From the NCBI GenBank assembly GCA_965263305.1, contig OZ253666.1, forward strand, positions 124,001-188,000: a DNA stretch of 64,000 bases, in the 5' to 3' direction. How positions within the stretch are numbered: position 1 is the stretch's first letter; the number at the start of each line of letters is the position of its first letter. Below the pieces are notes generated by a model. It saw only the letters and a list, made by a program, of their open reading frames with translations, did not search any database and was not told where the DNA came from. Source of the DNA: MED-G105 sp965263305. GTDB lineage: Bacteria; Pseudomonadota; Alphaproteobacteria; Caulobacterales; Parvularculaceae. This document shows positions 24,984 through 33,982 of the stretch, one piece after another. Both the position numbers and the translations under genes were made by a program.

Positions 24984-27557
24984 CTATTGGCAAAACCAAC
25001 ATTCTTCGCGGACACCATCGCTTGAATGACCCTTCAGCGAGACTCCGATCGTCCCGGTGCTGGCAGCGCCAATCGGGCTGCCCGGCGGCGTCTCTGGTTG
25101 GGGCGCGATGACGGGACGCTCCGGCGCAGGGCGCACAAGGTGAGCGTCTATGCGCGCTGCCAACCACTCACGAAAGGCGCGATCATCGGTGGCGGCAACC
25201 AAAAGCCCCGGATTCAATCGATTACGTAACGCCTTCAGATAGGCGTCCGTACGCGCTGCAATTTCTGGTTTCGCAGAAGGATCAGCCGCTAAATCGATCA
25301 GTGTCGAGACGTAGCGGCTCTGTACAATCCTGGCGATGCCTATTGTGCGCGCGTTCACCTGCGGCCCAAAAACCGTATCCTCAACGCCGCGCAACATCTC
25401 CTGATACCGCAAAGGCGCACCGCCCCGCCGCTCAATCTCGATGACACGAGCAACACGCGCGGGATGAAACAGAACCGACAGCGTCAGATCCGCCGCCGCA
25501 TCGGCCGCCGCTGTTAAATCAAACATCGCGCCGGTCGTCCCGTCAAAATGTTCTTCCCCCTCGCCTTCTCCATCAAAGGCGTTCACAGAGGGCGAAAGGC
25601 GGTTCAGCACCCCATCGGGTAAATCAAGCCCAGACGGGTCGAGGGTCGATAAAATCGCCCCCAAGGCGAGACGTTGGCGCTCTGCGGGGACGGGAGCGCC
25701 GACAGCGTTCACATCGCCTTTTTCCGCGTGGCGAAAATCGATGCCGCCGATAAGCTTTACCGCGGCCGCGGTTTGATAGCGATGATAGAGATAGATCGGC
25801 GTAATCACCTGGCGAAGTCGCGAGATCGGCTCCCCCGTCTTCAAGGATCGTTCGCCAAAACCAGCGAGCGCCGTCGCTCTGACGCGCATGGTTTCTTCTA
25901 ACGTCGCCACGGGGTCGGCGCCGTTGTCCCACACGGCGCCATAAGGATGGGCCGTCGCCGCTGATCGCGCCTGAGCATCGTCGACAAAGCGCAAGCCCGA
26001 TGCATAGGCCTCGTCCACCATCTCTTCCAATTCCGCATCTTCATTGGCACCATCCGCAAACTGACGATATAGCCACCGCGTGGCAAAAACATCCCATGCG
26101 CCGACGCCCACGCCGTAGGCCTGACTGAAATCAAGACCGCCACTGCCATTTGGCCGAACATAGGGCGCCGGATAATCCATCACCGAGGCGCGATTGTTGG
26201 AACTGGCGGCGAAATTATGGGCGAAGCCTAGCGTATGACCAACCTCATGGGCGGATAGCTGACGAATTCGGGCGAGAGATAATTCTAGCGGATCATCAGG
26301 TTCACCGGAGCCGGTTTTTTCAACACCCGCCAAACCTTCAAAAATCATCCGGTCCTGGCGCACCCTTTGGCTGCCCAGAATGACCCGCGCTTTCAACATT
26401 TCACCCGTACGCGGATCATGGACGCCGCCGCCGTAAGACCAGCCCCGCGTCTGGCGATGAACCCATTGGATCGTGTTATAGCGCACATCCATCGGATGAA
26501 CGCCTTCGGGCAGGACTTCCACGCGATACCCATCCTCAAAACCGGCGGCTTCGAACGCTTCCGCCCACCAAGACGCCCCTTCGATGAGCGCCGACCGGAT
26601 GGGTTCCGGTGCGCCGCGATCGACATACATAATGATGGGCTTTTTCACCGGGCCTTTCTCTAAGGATGGGTCAACGCGTTCCAATCGGAAGCGCCGGGCG
26701 ATGCCTTTAATGACTTGCTCGCCCAAAGGCGCGCTAAAGTCGTAATAGGAGACGCCGATGGCGCCGGTGCGCACATCAAACGCCCGGGATTGAAACCCTG
26801 GCTCTGGCAACCGCACAAAGGAATGATGCAAGGTCAGAGAAAACGCGAGTCCGTTGGCCGCAACAGCCGACACCTGTCCGCCGGCCTCCGCGCCGGCGAA
26901 GGTAATGCGGGCGTCAACTTCGATATTATCAGGAAACTGAAGAACGCCATCGGCGGGCACAAAGCTCCGCTTTGGATCAAATTTATAGGTTCCCTGGCCG
27001 CGCGCCTTTAACCGGCCAGCAACGTTCATCACATCCGAGGCGAGAAATTCCGACAAATCGACGGATACAAGCCCATCTTCTTCTTCATAAACGTCTCCCG
27101 CCCAGAGGATGGAGCTGGCGAATGAGTCCTGTACGGCTTGCTTCTCCTCTGGGTTGTCGGCCGTCGCCCTATAGGTCCAATTCTCTTGTTCGATGATAAT
27201 TTTTTCACCGACGCGGCGGATGGCGATGATACGCCCTGCATCCCCGAGCCCGCGATCGAGCCCAACGGGATTGGAGCCAAGCCCAGCAGTCAATCCTGCC
27301 GAGTGGATGTAACGCCCTAACAGCCCGTCATCCCCTTCTTCAAATGCGGCGATCACCCCGCCCGCTTCGTCGACGTTGACCGCGAACAACGGCGTTTCAT
27401 CGGCCTCTGCCTCTTGCGACGTTGTTTCGTCAGCGTTTCGGCCGGGCGCGTCTCCTTCGGAAGCCTCTTCTTGTGTGGCGCCGCCGCAGGCGGTCACAAA
27501 CACCAGAGCGACGCACATAAAGAGACGCAGACAATGAAGAGATAAGCGAGGGGTCAT
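24984..27557 (-). CDS. zinc-dependent metzincin-like lipoprotein protease (DUF5117/DUF4953 type)
   Basis: This large exported protein has 857 residues from ATG 27557. The signal ends in lipobox VTAC, followed by a Gly/Glu-rich linker. The catalytic zinc motif HEVGHTLGFAH is near residues 437-447, followed by SVMDYPAPY, the Met-turn-like segment of metzincins. The surrounding DUF5117-like N-terminal and DUF4953-like C-terminal regions agree with the zinc-dependent metalloprotease lipoproteins of gram-negative bacteria. Substrates are unknown. Longer starts to 27605 add 16 charged residues before the signal and are less likely. It is divergent from the MoxR gene with a 223-base shared region. 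Confidence 0.86.
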   Translation of the reverse strand: MTPRLSLHCLRLFMCVALVFVTACGGATQEEASEGDAPGRNADETTSQEAEADETPLFAVNVDEAGGVIAAFEEGDDGLLGRYIHSAGLTAGLGSNPVGLDRGLGDAGRIIAIRRVGEKIIIEQENWTYRATADNPEEKQAVQDSFASSILWAGDVYEEEDGLVSVDLSEFLASDVMNVAGRLKARGQGTYKFDPKRSFVPADGVLQFPDNIEVDARITFAGAEAGGQVSAVAANGLAFSLTLHHSFVRLPEPGFQSRAFDVRTGAIGVSYYDFSAPLGEQVIKGIARRFRLERVDPSLEKGPVKKPIIMYVDRGAPEPIRSALIEGASWWAEAFEAAGFEDGYRVEVLPEGVHPMDVRYNTIQWVHRQTRGWSYGGGVHDPRTGEMLKARVILGSQRVRQDRMIFEGLAGVEKTGSGEPDDPLELSLARIRQLSAHEVGHTLGFAHNFAASSNNRASVMDYPAPYVRPNGSGGLDFSQAYGVGVGAWDVFATRWLYRQFADGANEDAELEEMVDEAYASGLRFVDDAQARSAATAHPYGAVWDNGADPVATLEETMRVRATALAGFGERSLKTGEPISRLRQVITPIYLYHRYQTAAAVKLIGGIDFRHAEKGDVNAVGAPVPAERQRLALGAILSTLDPSGLDLPDGVLNRLSPSVNAFDGEGEGEEHFDGTTGAMFDLTAAADAAADLTLSVLFHPARVARVIEIERRGGAPLRYQEMLRGVEDTVFGPQVNARTIGIARIVQSRYVSTLIDLAADPSAKPEIAARTDAYLKALRNRLNPGLLVAATDDRAFREWLAARIDAHLVRPAPERPVIAPQPETPPGSPIGAASTGTIGVSLKGHSSDGVREECWFCQ

Positions 27558-27780
27558 AATGACATTCCTGATTTCTTTGTTATTTTTTCCGTTTGACGGC
27601 GACATTAACGGCTCTATCCATCAAAAGTCACCTGGGGCGAAAAGAGGCTGCGCTGCGTCATTGCGACGGTAAACCGTGCTTTCTATAGTCCGCCTTTGAT
27701 TTTTGGAAAGAAGGCGATTGGTCAGGTGAATTTCGTAAACGCCCCTGGCAGAATCGCTCGGTAACAACGAGGCCTCTCCC

Positions 27781-28626
27781 ATGACATTCAAGGGGACAAA
27801 AGACTATATCGCCACCGATGACCTAAAGGTGGCCGTGAACGCCGCCGTCACCCTTGAGCGGCCCCTTCTCGTCAAAGGCGAGCCTGGCACCGGTAAAACC
27901 GTTCTGGCTGAAGAAGTCGCCAAAGCGCTGGGCGCAGAGCTCATTGAATGGCACGTTAAGTCGACAACGAAGGCCCAACAGGGGCTCTACGAGTATGACG
28001 CTGTTGCCCGGTTACGCGATTCACAGCTTGGTGAAGAGAAGGCCAAAGACGTTCGCCACTACATCAAGCGTGGTAAACTGTGGGAAGCGTTCAAAGCCGA
28101 AAAACGCCCTATCCTGCTCATCGACGAAATCGACAAAGCAGACATCGAATTTCCAAACGACCTTCTCCAGGAACTCGATCGGATGGAGTTCTTTGTCTAC
28201 GAAACGAATGAGACCGTGAAAGCGGTTCAACGCCCGATCGTCATCATCACATCGAACAACGAAAAAGAACTGCCCGACGCATTCCTGCGACGCTGCTTTT
28301 TTCATTACATCAAGTTTCCCGAAGCGGACACAATGAAGGAAATCATCGAGGTTCACTTCCCAGCGATCCAACAGCGCCTCGTTAGCGAGGCCTTGAAAAT
28401 TTTCTACGAGCTGCGTGACGTGCCAGGACTTAAAAAGAAACCGTCGACATCCGAACTGTTAGATTGGTTAAAACTTCTGTTGGCGGAAGACCTGCCGGTC
28501 GAGATCCTTACTGAGCGGGACCCTCGCAAAATGATCCCTCCAATGCATGGCGCGCTTTTGAAGAACGAACAGGATGTTCACCTGTTTGAACGCCTCGCGT
28601 TCCTTTCTCGCCGGGAAGGCGCATAA
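27781..28626 (+). CDS. MoxR-type AAA+ ATPase
   Basis: This is a 281-residue AAA+ ATPase. Walker A is GEPGTGKT at residues 33-40, Walker B is ILLIDEIDKAD, a sensor-1-like IVIITSNNEKELPDAFLRR follows, and an FFHYIKFP segment is typical of the MoxR branch. These ATPases usually work as chaperones with a von Willebrand factor A protein encoded next door. Here no VWA gene is adjacent; a matching CoxE-like VWA gene lies at 40463-41638. The EamA gene follows after 28 bases. Confidence 0.9.
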   Translation: MTFKGTKDYIATDDLKVAVNAAVTLERPLLVKGEPGTGKTVLAEEVAKALGAELIEWHVKSTTKAQQGLYEYDAVARLRDSQLGEEKAKDVRHYIKRGKLWEAFKAEKRPILLIDEIDKADIEFPNDLLQELDRMEFFVYETNETVKAVQRPIVIITSNNEKELPDAFLRRCFFHYIKFPEADTMKEIIEVHFPAIQQRLVSEALKIFYELRDVPGLKKKPSTSELLDWLKLLLAEDLPVEILTERDPRKMIPPMHGALLKNEQDVHLFERLAFLSRREGA

Positions 28627-28654
28627 CGCCAATTTACAATGAAAAAATAGACAA

Positions 28655-29614
28655 ATGATCACCGGGGGTAAGCCAGTCGCCGCGTCGCGATCGACCTATC
28701 TCACAGGGATCGCGTTGTCGGCGCTCGGCGCGTCGTTCTTTTCCTTAAAGGGCGTTTTGATGAAGCTCGCCTACGCCGAAGGCGGCGGCGTGGAACAGAT
28801 GATGGCGCTGCGCATGGCATTTGCGGTGCCGATTTTTCTGGTCGTTGGTTGGATCACCGCTCGAAAAAAATTCGGCCCTACGCCCTGGCGGGCGATTGCC
28901 CCCCGGCGCGTTTTTTTCGCGATGATGATGGGCGTCCTAGCCTACAACATTTGCACCTGGCTCGACTTTCAAGGTCTTCAGTACATCTCCGCACAGCTTG
29001 AGCGGCTTATTCTGTTTATCTACCCAACATTCGTGGCGCTCCTTGCTTGGGGCCTGCATGGTGAGAAGATCACATGGCGTCACCTCATGGCGTTAGCCCT
29101 TTCCTATGGCGGCGTTAGCGTCCTGGCCCTTTCAGAGCTTCTGAGCGCCACCCCAAGTTCAGGCGCCGATCCGTTGTTAGGGGGCGGGCTTGTTCTTCTT
29201 TGTGCGGTTTTATTCGCGGTCTACGTCATATCGATCAAAGGCTCGATCAGCGAGCTTGGCGCACCGTTGTTTACAAGTATCTCTATGACGGCCGCCTCAT
29301 TTGGAATTTTTGCATTCGTCGCTCTTTTACATATCGCCGGCGCGCCCATACCTCCAATGACCCCGAATATCCTTTTAATCGGGGCGGCGCTTGGTCTTGT
29401 TTGTACTGTCGCGCCCGGTTTTTTAGTTGCCGAAGCAATCTCCCGAATTGGACCGGGATTATCGAGCGCTGTCGGCGGCGTTGGACCGGCCGTCGCCGCC
29501 ATCGCCGCTGTCATATTGCTCAACGAACCTTTTGGCTGGCCACAGGTTACGGCTCTTGCTCTATCCGTCACTGGCGTTTTGTTTCTTTCCGGGGCTAATC
29601 GGACAGAACGTTAG
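28655..29614 (+). CDS. EamA/DMT-family transporter
   Basis: This 319-residue membrane protein has about ten hydrophobic helices in two EamA repeats. The first begins near ALGASFFSLKGVLMKLAY. The second, from about residue 160, ends with GPAVAAIAAVILLNEPFGWPQ, the usual EamA repeat end. Drug/metabolite transporters of this type export amino acids, purines or other small molecules; the substrate is not predictable. The ribosome site is poor, so coupling to the MoxR gene 28 bases upstream is plausible. Downstream, GGCCGAA and TTCGGCC arms about 35 bases apart follow the stop. Confidence 0.88.
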   Translation: MITGGKPVAASRSTYLTGIALSALGASFFSLKGVLMKLAYAEGGGVEQMMALRMAFAVPIFLVVGWITARKKFGPTPWRAIAPRRVFFAMMMGVLAYNICTWLDFQGLQYISAQLERLILFIYPTFVALLAWGLHGEKITWRHLMALALSYGGVSVLALSELLSATPSSGADPLLGGGLVLLCAVLFAVYVISIKGSISELGAPLFTSISMTAASFGIFAFVALLHIAGAPIPPMTPNILLIGAALGLVCTVAPGFLVAEAISRIGPGLSSAVGGVGPAVAAIAAVILLNEPFGWPQVTALALSVTGVLFLSGANRTER

Positions 29615-29930
29615 GCCGAAAAGACCTTCCAAACCGCCAAATGCAAAAAATTCATTCGGCCGCATAATGAATACCTTATTGGACCCGCGCGCCCTGTGCC
29701 CGTCAATCCAAAGAAAACAGGATTATTTTGCTTGGCCATGATATCTGGCCGGCTGGCTCAACCCTGAGCTCCGTTACTCTCGGATTGGGTCTTTTTTCAG
29801 GACGCTAACGCGAAAAACGTGGGGTCCTCACGCCCTCGTGAGATTGCACCACTTCGTCATCGGTGAGCGTTCTTTTAAGACGTCACCAATCAAGAGCGTT
29901 AACGCTCCAAGGTGGAATAAGGAAAACACT
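29615..29930. promoter_or_regulatory. gap with a perfect 14-bp palindrome upstream of the thioredoxin gene
   Basis: GAGCGTTAACGCTC at 29894-29907 is a perfect palindrome 23 bases before ATG 29931. A CTCACG/CGTGAG hairpin with a 4-base loop lies at 29827-29842, and a T-run at about 29791-29797. No gene is seen. The palindrome could be a dimeric operator or a leader hairpin. Confidence 0.35.
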
Positions 29931-30374
29931 ATGTTTCGTCAGTCTCTCCTCGCAAGCCTCGCCGTTATCGCCGTCATCAGCCACGGCTGCGCGGCAGAGA
30001 ATTCAGGCACGGCAAAAACCGCCGACGCCGTGGTCGAGGACGCCAATCTTGCAGCGGTTCTTGTCTATGCAGATTGGTGTTCAAGCTGCAAAATCCTCGA
30101 TCCTAAACTTACCGCTGCGCGGGAAAATGAAGAATTCCCAGGGGTCAGTTTTGTGACGATCGACTATACAGATCGCGATGTCGCCGGGCTGTTCGAACAA
30201 GCCGATGCGAAGGGGATTGGCCCTGCGATTCGGGCATATCTTGCCGACGAAGTGTTCACCGGCTGGCTCTTACTCGTGGACCTCGATGATAACCGGGTTG
30301 TTGGCCAAGTCGTTAAATCCATGGAGCCAGAAGAGATCGCTGGCGCCATCAAGGCGACGCAACTCGCCTCTTAA
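29931..30374 (+). CDS. thioredoxin-fold lipoprotein with WCSSC motif
   Basis: This is a small exported protein of 147 residues from ATG 29931 (AAGGAAAA site upstream). The signal peptide ends SHGC, a likely lipobox. A thioredoxin-like core follows: VLVYADWCSSCKILDPKL with active site CSSC, then FVTIDYTDRD and a helical C-terminus. It lacks a clear cis-proline loop where expected (AYLADEVFTGWLLLVD), so it may be a binding or thiol-relay domain rather than a full oxidoreductase. No partner is adjacent. It is the third thioredoxin-fold lipoprotein in the window. Confidence 0.78.
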   Translation: MFRQSLLASLAVIAVISHGCAAENSGTAKTADAVVEDANLAAVLVYADWCSSCKILDPKLTAARENEEFPGVSFVTIDYTDRDVAGLFEQADAKGIGPAIRAYLADEVFTGWLLLVDLDDNRVVGQVVKSMEPEEIAGAIKATQLAS

Positions 30375-30553
30375 GCGACGGCGTTTCCAAACCGATAACC
30401 TAAGGGAGAAACCAAGGCTGTTTAAACGCCTTATTGCGGTATTATCTTGACCGCATATCGGAGCTTGCGCGTCGCCGCCTCCCGACGCGTTGCTATTGCG
30501 CAACCATCACGACGGATTTTGGCGCCAATGCAAACTACACGCTGGTTATAGCC

Positions 30554-30660
30554 TTAGCCCTGGTACAGTATGCTTCCAGCTGGCTTGAGGGAGACCTCTG
30601 AGCGGCGCCCTCCAAGACGCAAGCTGGCCTATTCCGGGGGGAACAGGTTAGCCGGGCTGA
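30554..30660 (+). ncRNA. candidate structured RNA with three-way junction
   Basis: In a 487-base gene-free gap, three helices nest. P1 pairs TTAGCCC (30554-30560) with GGGCTGA (30654-30660). P2 pairs CCAGCT (30576-30581) with AGCTGG (30622-30627), and inside it CTTGAGGG (30584-30591) with CCCT-C-CAAG (30608-30616). P3 pairs CCTATTCC (30628-30635) with GGAACAGG (30640-30647), one A-C mismatch and a GGGG loop. P2 and P3 abut. No known riboswitch, 6S, SRP or tmRNA signature was recognised. The strand is uncertain because most pairs also fold on the complement. No clear promoter or terminator is visible. Confidence 0.35.
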
Positions 30661-30861
30661 CATTTTGATGTTTCATGATTGTCGCGCGCAGGAGGGCGCC
30701 GTTTCAGCCGGTAGCAGTTTTTCAGCTCGTCGATTCGATGCCTAAGTCTGTTGCATGCTTGCCATGGGCGCGCGCTTGGTTTGAATAGTCACAAAAACCT
30801 GTCGTAGAAGCGGCCTTCATGATGTTAAGCTGACGCGTCGGGTATCAAAGAGGGCGTAATA

Positions 30862-31926
30862 ATGGATGGTTTTTGGGGCGCACTTCCCTTTCTTTTCTTC
30901 TTGATTGTATTCTTCATTTTGCCCGCGATGACGCGTCGCCGGATGGGAGAAGAGCTAGAGAAGGCTTTTTCCAAAATCCAGCGCAAGCGAAAAACAAGAA
31001 TCATCGCCATTGTCCATCGTCAAGAATCTTTGGGCCTGCTTGGTATCCCGATCCTAAAATACATTGACCTCAATGATGCAGAGGATGTGCTGGAAGCCAT
31101 TCGCACAACGCCGCCAAAACAACCCTTGGAGCTGGTGCTTCACACCCCAGGCGGCCTTGTTCTGCCCGCGTTGCAGATCGCGCGCGCAGTGAAGGCCCAC
31201 CCCGGTAAGACGACCGTTTTCGTGCCCCATTACGCGATGTCCGGCGGCACCCTTATTGCGCTCGCCGCCGATGAAATCGTCTTAAACAAACATGCTGTCC
31301 TTGGCCCCATCGACCCGCAAATTGGCGGTTTGCCAGCCGCATCGATTTTGCGGGTCACAGAACAAAAGGACGCTAATGCAACGGAAGACCGGACGCTCGT
31401 TCTCGCAGATTTAGGTCGTATGGCGATCAATCAGTTAGAACGTGCGGCGCGTGAACTACTGACCGGCACGGTTTCGGAAAACGCCGCCGTCGCCGTCGCC
31501 GAACAGCTGTCGAGCGGACGTTGGACCCATGACTATCCGATTGAAGCGGCTGAAGCACGAGAGATCGGCCTAAACGTCACGACGGACATGCCGAACGACA
31601 TCATGGAAATCATGCGGCTTTTCCCCGACAAGCTATCGAAAACCAGTGTGAAATTTTATGATCCGATCGCGGCCCGCCTATTTGGTCCGCGCACGCCATC
31701 GCGCCCAACAGGGCGCTCAATGGGCGCTGCCGCCACACCAAGCGTGGCGTCGAGCGAAACCCCTTTGTTAGATCGAACGCCCTTCACCGGTTACGAGCCG
31801 GGTCCGGGCTCGAGATCATTTTCCTACGGACCATGGGCGCCGAAGGATATCGCTGGCCAATTACCGCCGGGACCGTCCGCCTATGACGTTCGGGATCGGC
31901 GAGATAAAAAACCGTATCAAGAATAA
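30862..31926 (+). CDS. membrane-anchored SDH-family Clp-fold serine protease
   Basis: This 354-residue protein has one N-terminal membrane helix (ALPFLFFLIVFFILPAM) and a ClpP/crotonase-like domain. Matches are LELVLHTPGGLVLPALQIARAV, the nucleophile Ser in HYAMSGGTLIALAADEI, and a GPIDPQIGG segment. This is the SDH family named for its Ser-Asp-His arrangement, seen in ClpP-like membrane proteases. The C-terminal 80 residues are Pro/Ser/Gly-rich and probably disordered. ATG 30862 has AGAGGG upstream. It stands alone behind the gap that holds the structured RNA candidate and ends in a strong terminator. Confidence 0.85.
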   Translation: MDGFWGALPFLFFLIVFFILPAMTRRRMGEELEKAFSKIQRKRKTRIIAIVHRQESLGLLGIPILKYIDLNDAEDVLEAIRTTPPKQPLELVLHTPGGLVLPALQIARAVKAHPGKTTVFVPHYAMSGGTLIALAADEIVLNKHAVLGPIDPQIGGLPAASILRVTEQKDANATEDRTLVLADLGRMAINQLERAARELLTGTVSENAAVAVAEQLSSGRWTHDYPIEAAEAREIGLNVTTDMPNDIMEIMRLFPDKLSKTSVKFYDPIAARLFGPRTPSRPTGRSMGAAATPSVASSETPLLDRTPFTGYEPGPGSRSFSYGPWAPKDIAGQLPPGPSAYDVRDRRDKKPYQE

Positions 31927-31995
31927 CCCGCAAATCGACTATTCTAAATTAGAAAAACACTACTGGGCGCGAACCCCAGTCTTTTCCGCAAAAAG

Positions 31996-32032
31996 AAAAA
32001 GCCGACCTCAAAAATCAAGGTCGGCTTTTTTC
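31996..32032. terminator. bidirectional rho-independent terminator
   Basis: GCCGACCT (32001-32008) pairs with AGGTCGGC (32018-32025), with A-tract before and T-tract after. It serves the protease gene on the plus strand and the convergent VPLPA-CTERM gene on the minus strand. Confidence 0.9.
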
Positions 32033-32063
32033 TATTGAATAACGAGTTATGTATGCTGCCGCC

Positions 32064-32798
32064 TTAGCCAGCGGAACGTCGGCGCAGCAACCCGCCGGCG
32101 GCAAGCGCGCCAGCAAACAGAAACGCCGCCGGCGGCAATGGCGTCTCGGTGATAGAATCTGTGACGGAGACCTGTAAAAGATCAGGCCCTAACGAGGTTT
32201 CGCTCCCTGGCGTATCATCGTCATCTGCGCCAAAGAGACTTTGGATAGACGGGCTAAAGCCGCCGCCAATTCCAGGGCCGCCAAATGAACCAGCCCCTGC
32301 AAAAACCGCAGGCGCCGTCGTTGATCCAACAATGCCTGCAATTGGATCAATCGATACCGAAAATCCAGATGAGCCGTTCGCGCCACTGCTGCGGTCAAAG
32401 AAGACAAAATCTTCACTGCGCGTGAACAATGCGGTTCGAGCGACAGGACCGCTCCTAAAAACACGCCCGAGCGAAAAACCGCCGCGAGATGCCCCAAAAT
32501 CACTGACACCAAAAACGAATGCGCGCCGCGGTTGGTAGACGGCGACGCCCTCTTCATTCAATGAAAAAGAGGTGAACGCGGCAAATTCGCGGTCCGGGTT
32601 TTTCCCCGCGTTTTCGCCCGCGCCATCGACGAACAAGTCGCTATTCGCCAACAGATCGTCGGAAAGCTTTTCAGACAGGCTTCGTTTGTCACGCTCTGGC
32701 GACCAAGAAAAGCCATTGCCGACAATGGTCACACCAGAAAGCTCAGCGACGCCGAGGCTTGCCGCGCCTAACGCGGCGATGAATGGTAAAATGCGCAT
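32064..32798 (-). CDS. VPLPA-CTERM sorting-domain protein
   Basis: From ATG 32798 this is a 244-residue secreted protein. It starts with a signal peptide (MRILPFIAALGAASLGVAEL). The middle is Gly/Ser/Phe-rich with no recognised domain. The last 25 residues are TPLPPAAFLFAGALAAGG then LLRRRS, the proline-rich motif plus membrane helix plus basic tail of the VPLPA-CTERM class of exosortase-type signals. Such proteins are sorted to the cell surface or matrix and are usually encoded away from their sorting enzyme. No exosortase gene is in the window. Two AACTAATT direct repeats (32811-32818, 32830-32837) precede it, 19 bases apart. Confidence 0.72.
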   Translation of the reverse strand: MRILPFIAALGAASLGVAELSGVTIVGNGFSWSPERDKRSLSEKLSDDLLANSDLFVDGAGENAGKNPDREFAAFTSFSLNEEGVAVYQPRRAFVFGVSDFGASRGGFSLGRVFRSGPVARTALFTRSEDFVFFDRSSGANGSSGFSVSIDPIAGIVGSTTAPAVFAGAGSFGGPGIGGGFSPSIQSLFGADDDDTPGSETSLGPDLLQVSVTDSITETPLPPAAFLFAGALAAGGLLRRRSAG

Positions 32799-33010
32799 AC
32801 CCACACCCAAAACTAATTATAGTATGTTTAACTAATTGATTCTGTAGAAGCAATCGAATTTATCTTTCGGATGTCAAAAGCAGCAAAATGCCCTGTTACG
32901 GTTAGTTTTACTCGTTAAACGAGAGGATGACTGCGTTCCACATTTATTCTTTGGCAGCCATAAATCCATCACTTCCCGTTATTAGGATACACGGTCCCGC
33001 GAACGGTTGA

Positions 33011-33817
33011 TCAAAGCCCGCCGGCGGCGATTTCGATGCGCGCCGCTGCACCGAATATTACTTCTGACGTTGACTTCACGTTGGCAGGCGGCAACGCAGA
33101 CGGCGCCGCCTGCAGCGCCTTAGCCGCTTCCGCTCGCGCTACCGCGATGGCATCGTTTTCTTCTTTGGTCTCACCCTTAAGTCCGCTGAGCATTGAGAGC
33201 GTTGCGGTCAAAAACCCGTAGGCGTCCTGATACTCGTGTACATTGACGATGCGGCCTTCTTTGACGCCGATATCGAACTCCTCCCCCGCAACGCTCAACG
33301 TCAACGCGGCCGCGAGCAATCGATCTTTCGCTGACGGCTCGCTGGCGACCGCTGCTGCGCCAATCGCCGTCTTCATAGCGTCGAACGCGGCGGCTACCTC
33401 ATCGATAGACGCCCCGGCCGCCGTTTTTTCCGCAAGCGCCGTTAGCTCATCGGCAAATCCAGATGCGTTGTATGTGGCGAACACCGGAAGGAGATCGGCA
33501 TACACCTCATCTTGCGGGTGCTTCATATGGGTCGCGGCCATTGCGTTATCGCCATCGGCGTAAAGGTCTGTCCCAGCGGTTAAATGGCCTTCGATAATCA
33601 TCAGTTTTGACAAGAATGCCGGTTTCGATTTCGCGGCTGACTTGGCCCCCTCACCCTCGCTTTCGGCGCCTTCGCTTTCCGCGCCGCCGCTCTCGGCATG
33701 CACGCCATGTTCAGCGCCTTCGCCTTCGCCTTCCCCTTCCCCGCACCCGACAAGCGCGATCGCGCTCACGCCCGCAAGCGCTGTTAAACCGGTCAATACT
33801 TTAAGGCGTCGCGCCAT
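33011..33817 (-). CDS. lipoprotein with acidic GEG repeat linker, function unknown
   Basis: I do not recognise a named family. The 268-residue protein has a signal peptide ending in lipobox ALVGC. Then follow 45 residues of repeated Gly-Glu (GEGEGEGEGAEHG) and GGAESEG-like units, a flexible acidic spacer. The C-terminal 200 residues are helical and Ala-rich, with His residues in IIEGHLTAG and AATHMKHPQDE, a pattern that could bind metal. ATG 33817 has a GGAG site. It is divergent from the PKHD hydroxylase. A periplasmic binding or storage role is a guess only. Confidence 0.6.
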   Translation of the reverse strand: MARRLKVLTGLTALAGVSAIALVGCGEGEGEGEGAEHGVHAESGGAESEGAESEGEGAKSAAKSKPAFLSKLMIIEGHLTAGTDLYADGDNAMAATHMKHPQDEVYADLLPVFATYNASGFADELTALAEKTAAGASIDEVAAAFDAMKTAIGAAAVASEPSAKDRLLAAALTLSVAGEEFDIGVKEGRIVNVHEYQDAYGFLTATLSMLSGLKGETKEENDAIAVARAEAAKALQAAPSALPPANVKSTSEVIFGAAARIEIAAGGL

Positions 33818-33982
33818 CTAAATCTCCACCGTCTTTGCAGTTCAGAATGAATTTCAAGCGCTATACCTGAAGCGCCATCTCGCCGCTACCTTTGGCCACC
33901 ATCTCAGGCCACCACTTTTGACCGGGAGCCCGTCGCATGAAATGGTCTGGGCCGAATTTTCTTTCCTTGGAAGAGCGCATTC

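Noticed and set aside
30530..30700. 6S RNA, SRP RNA or tmRNA in the structured gap
   Set aside because: The GGAAGCAGC SRP loop, the tmRNA tag frame and the rod-like 6S shape are missing; the fold is a three-way junction.
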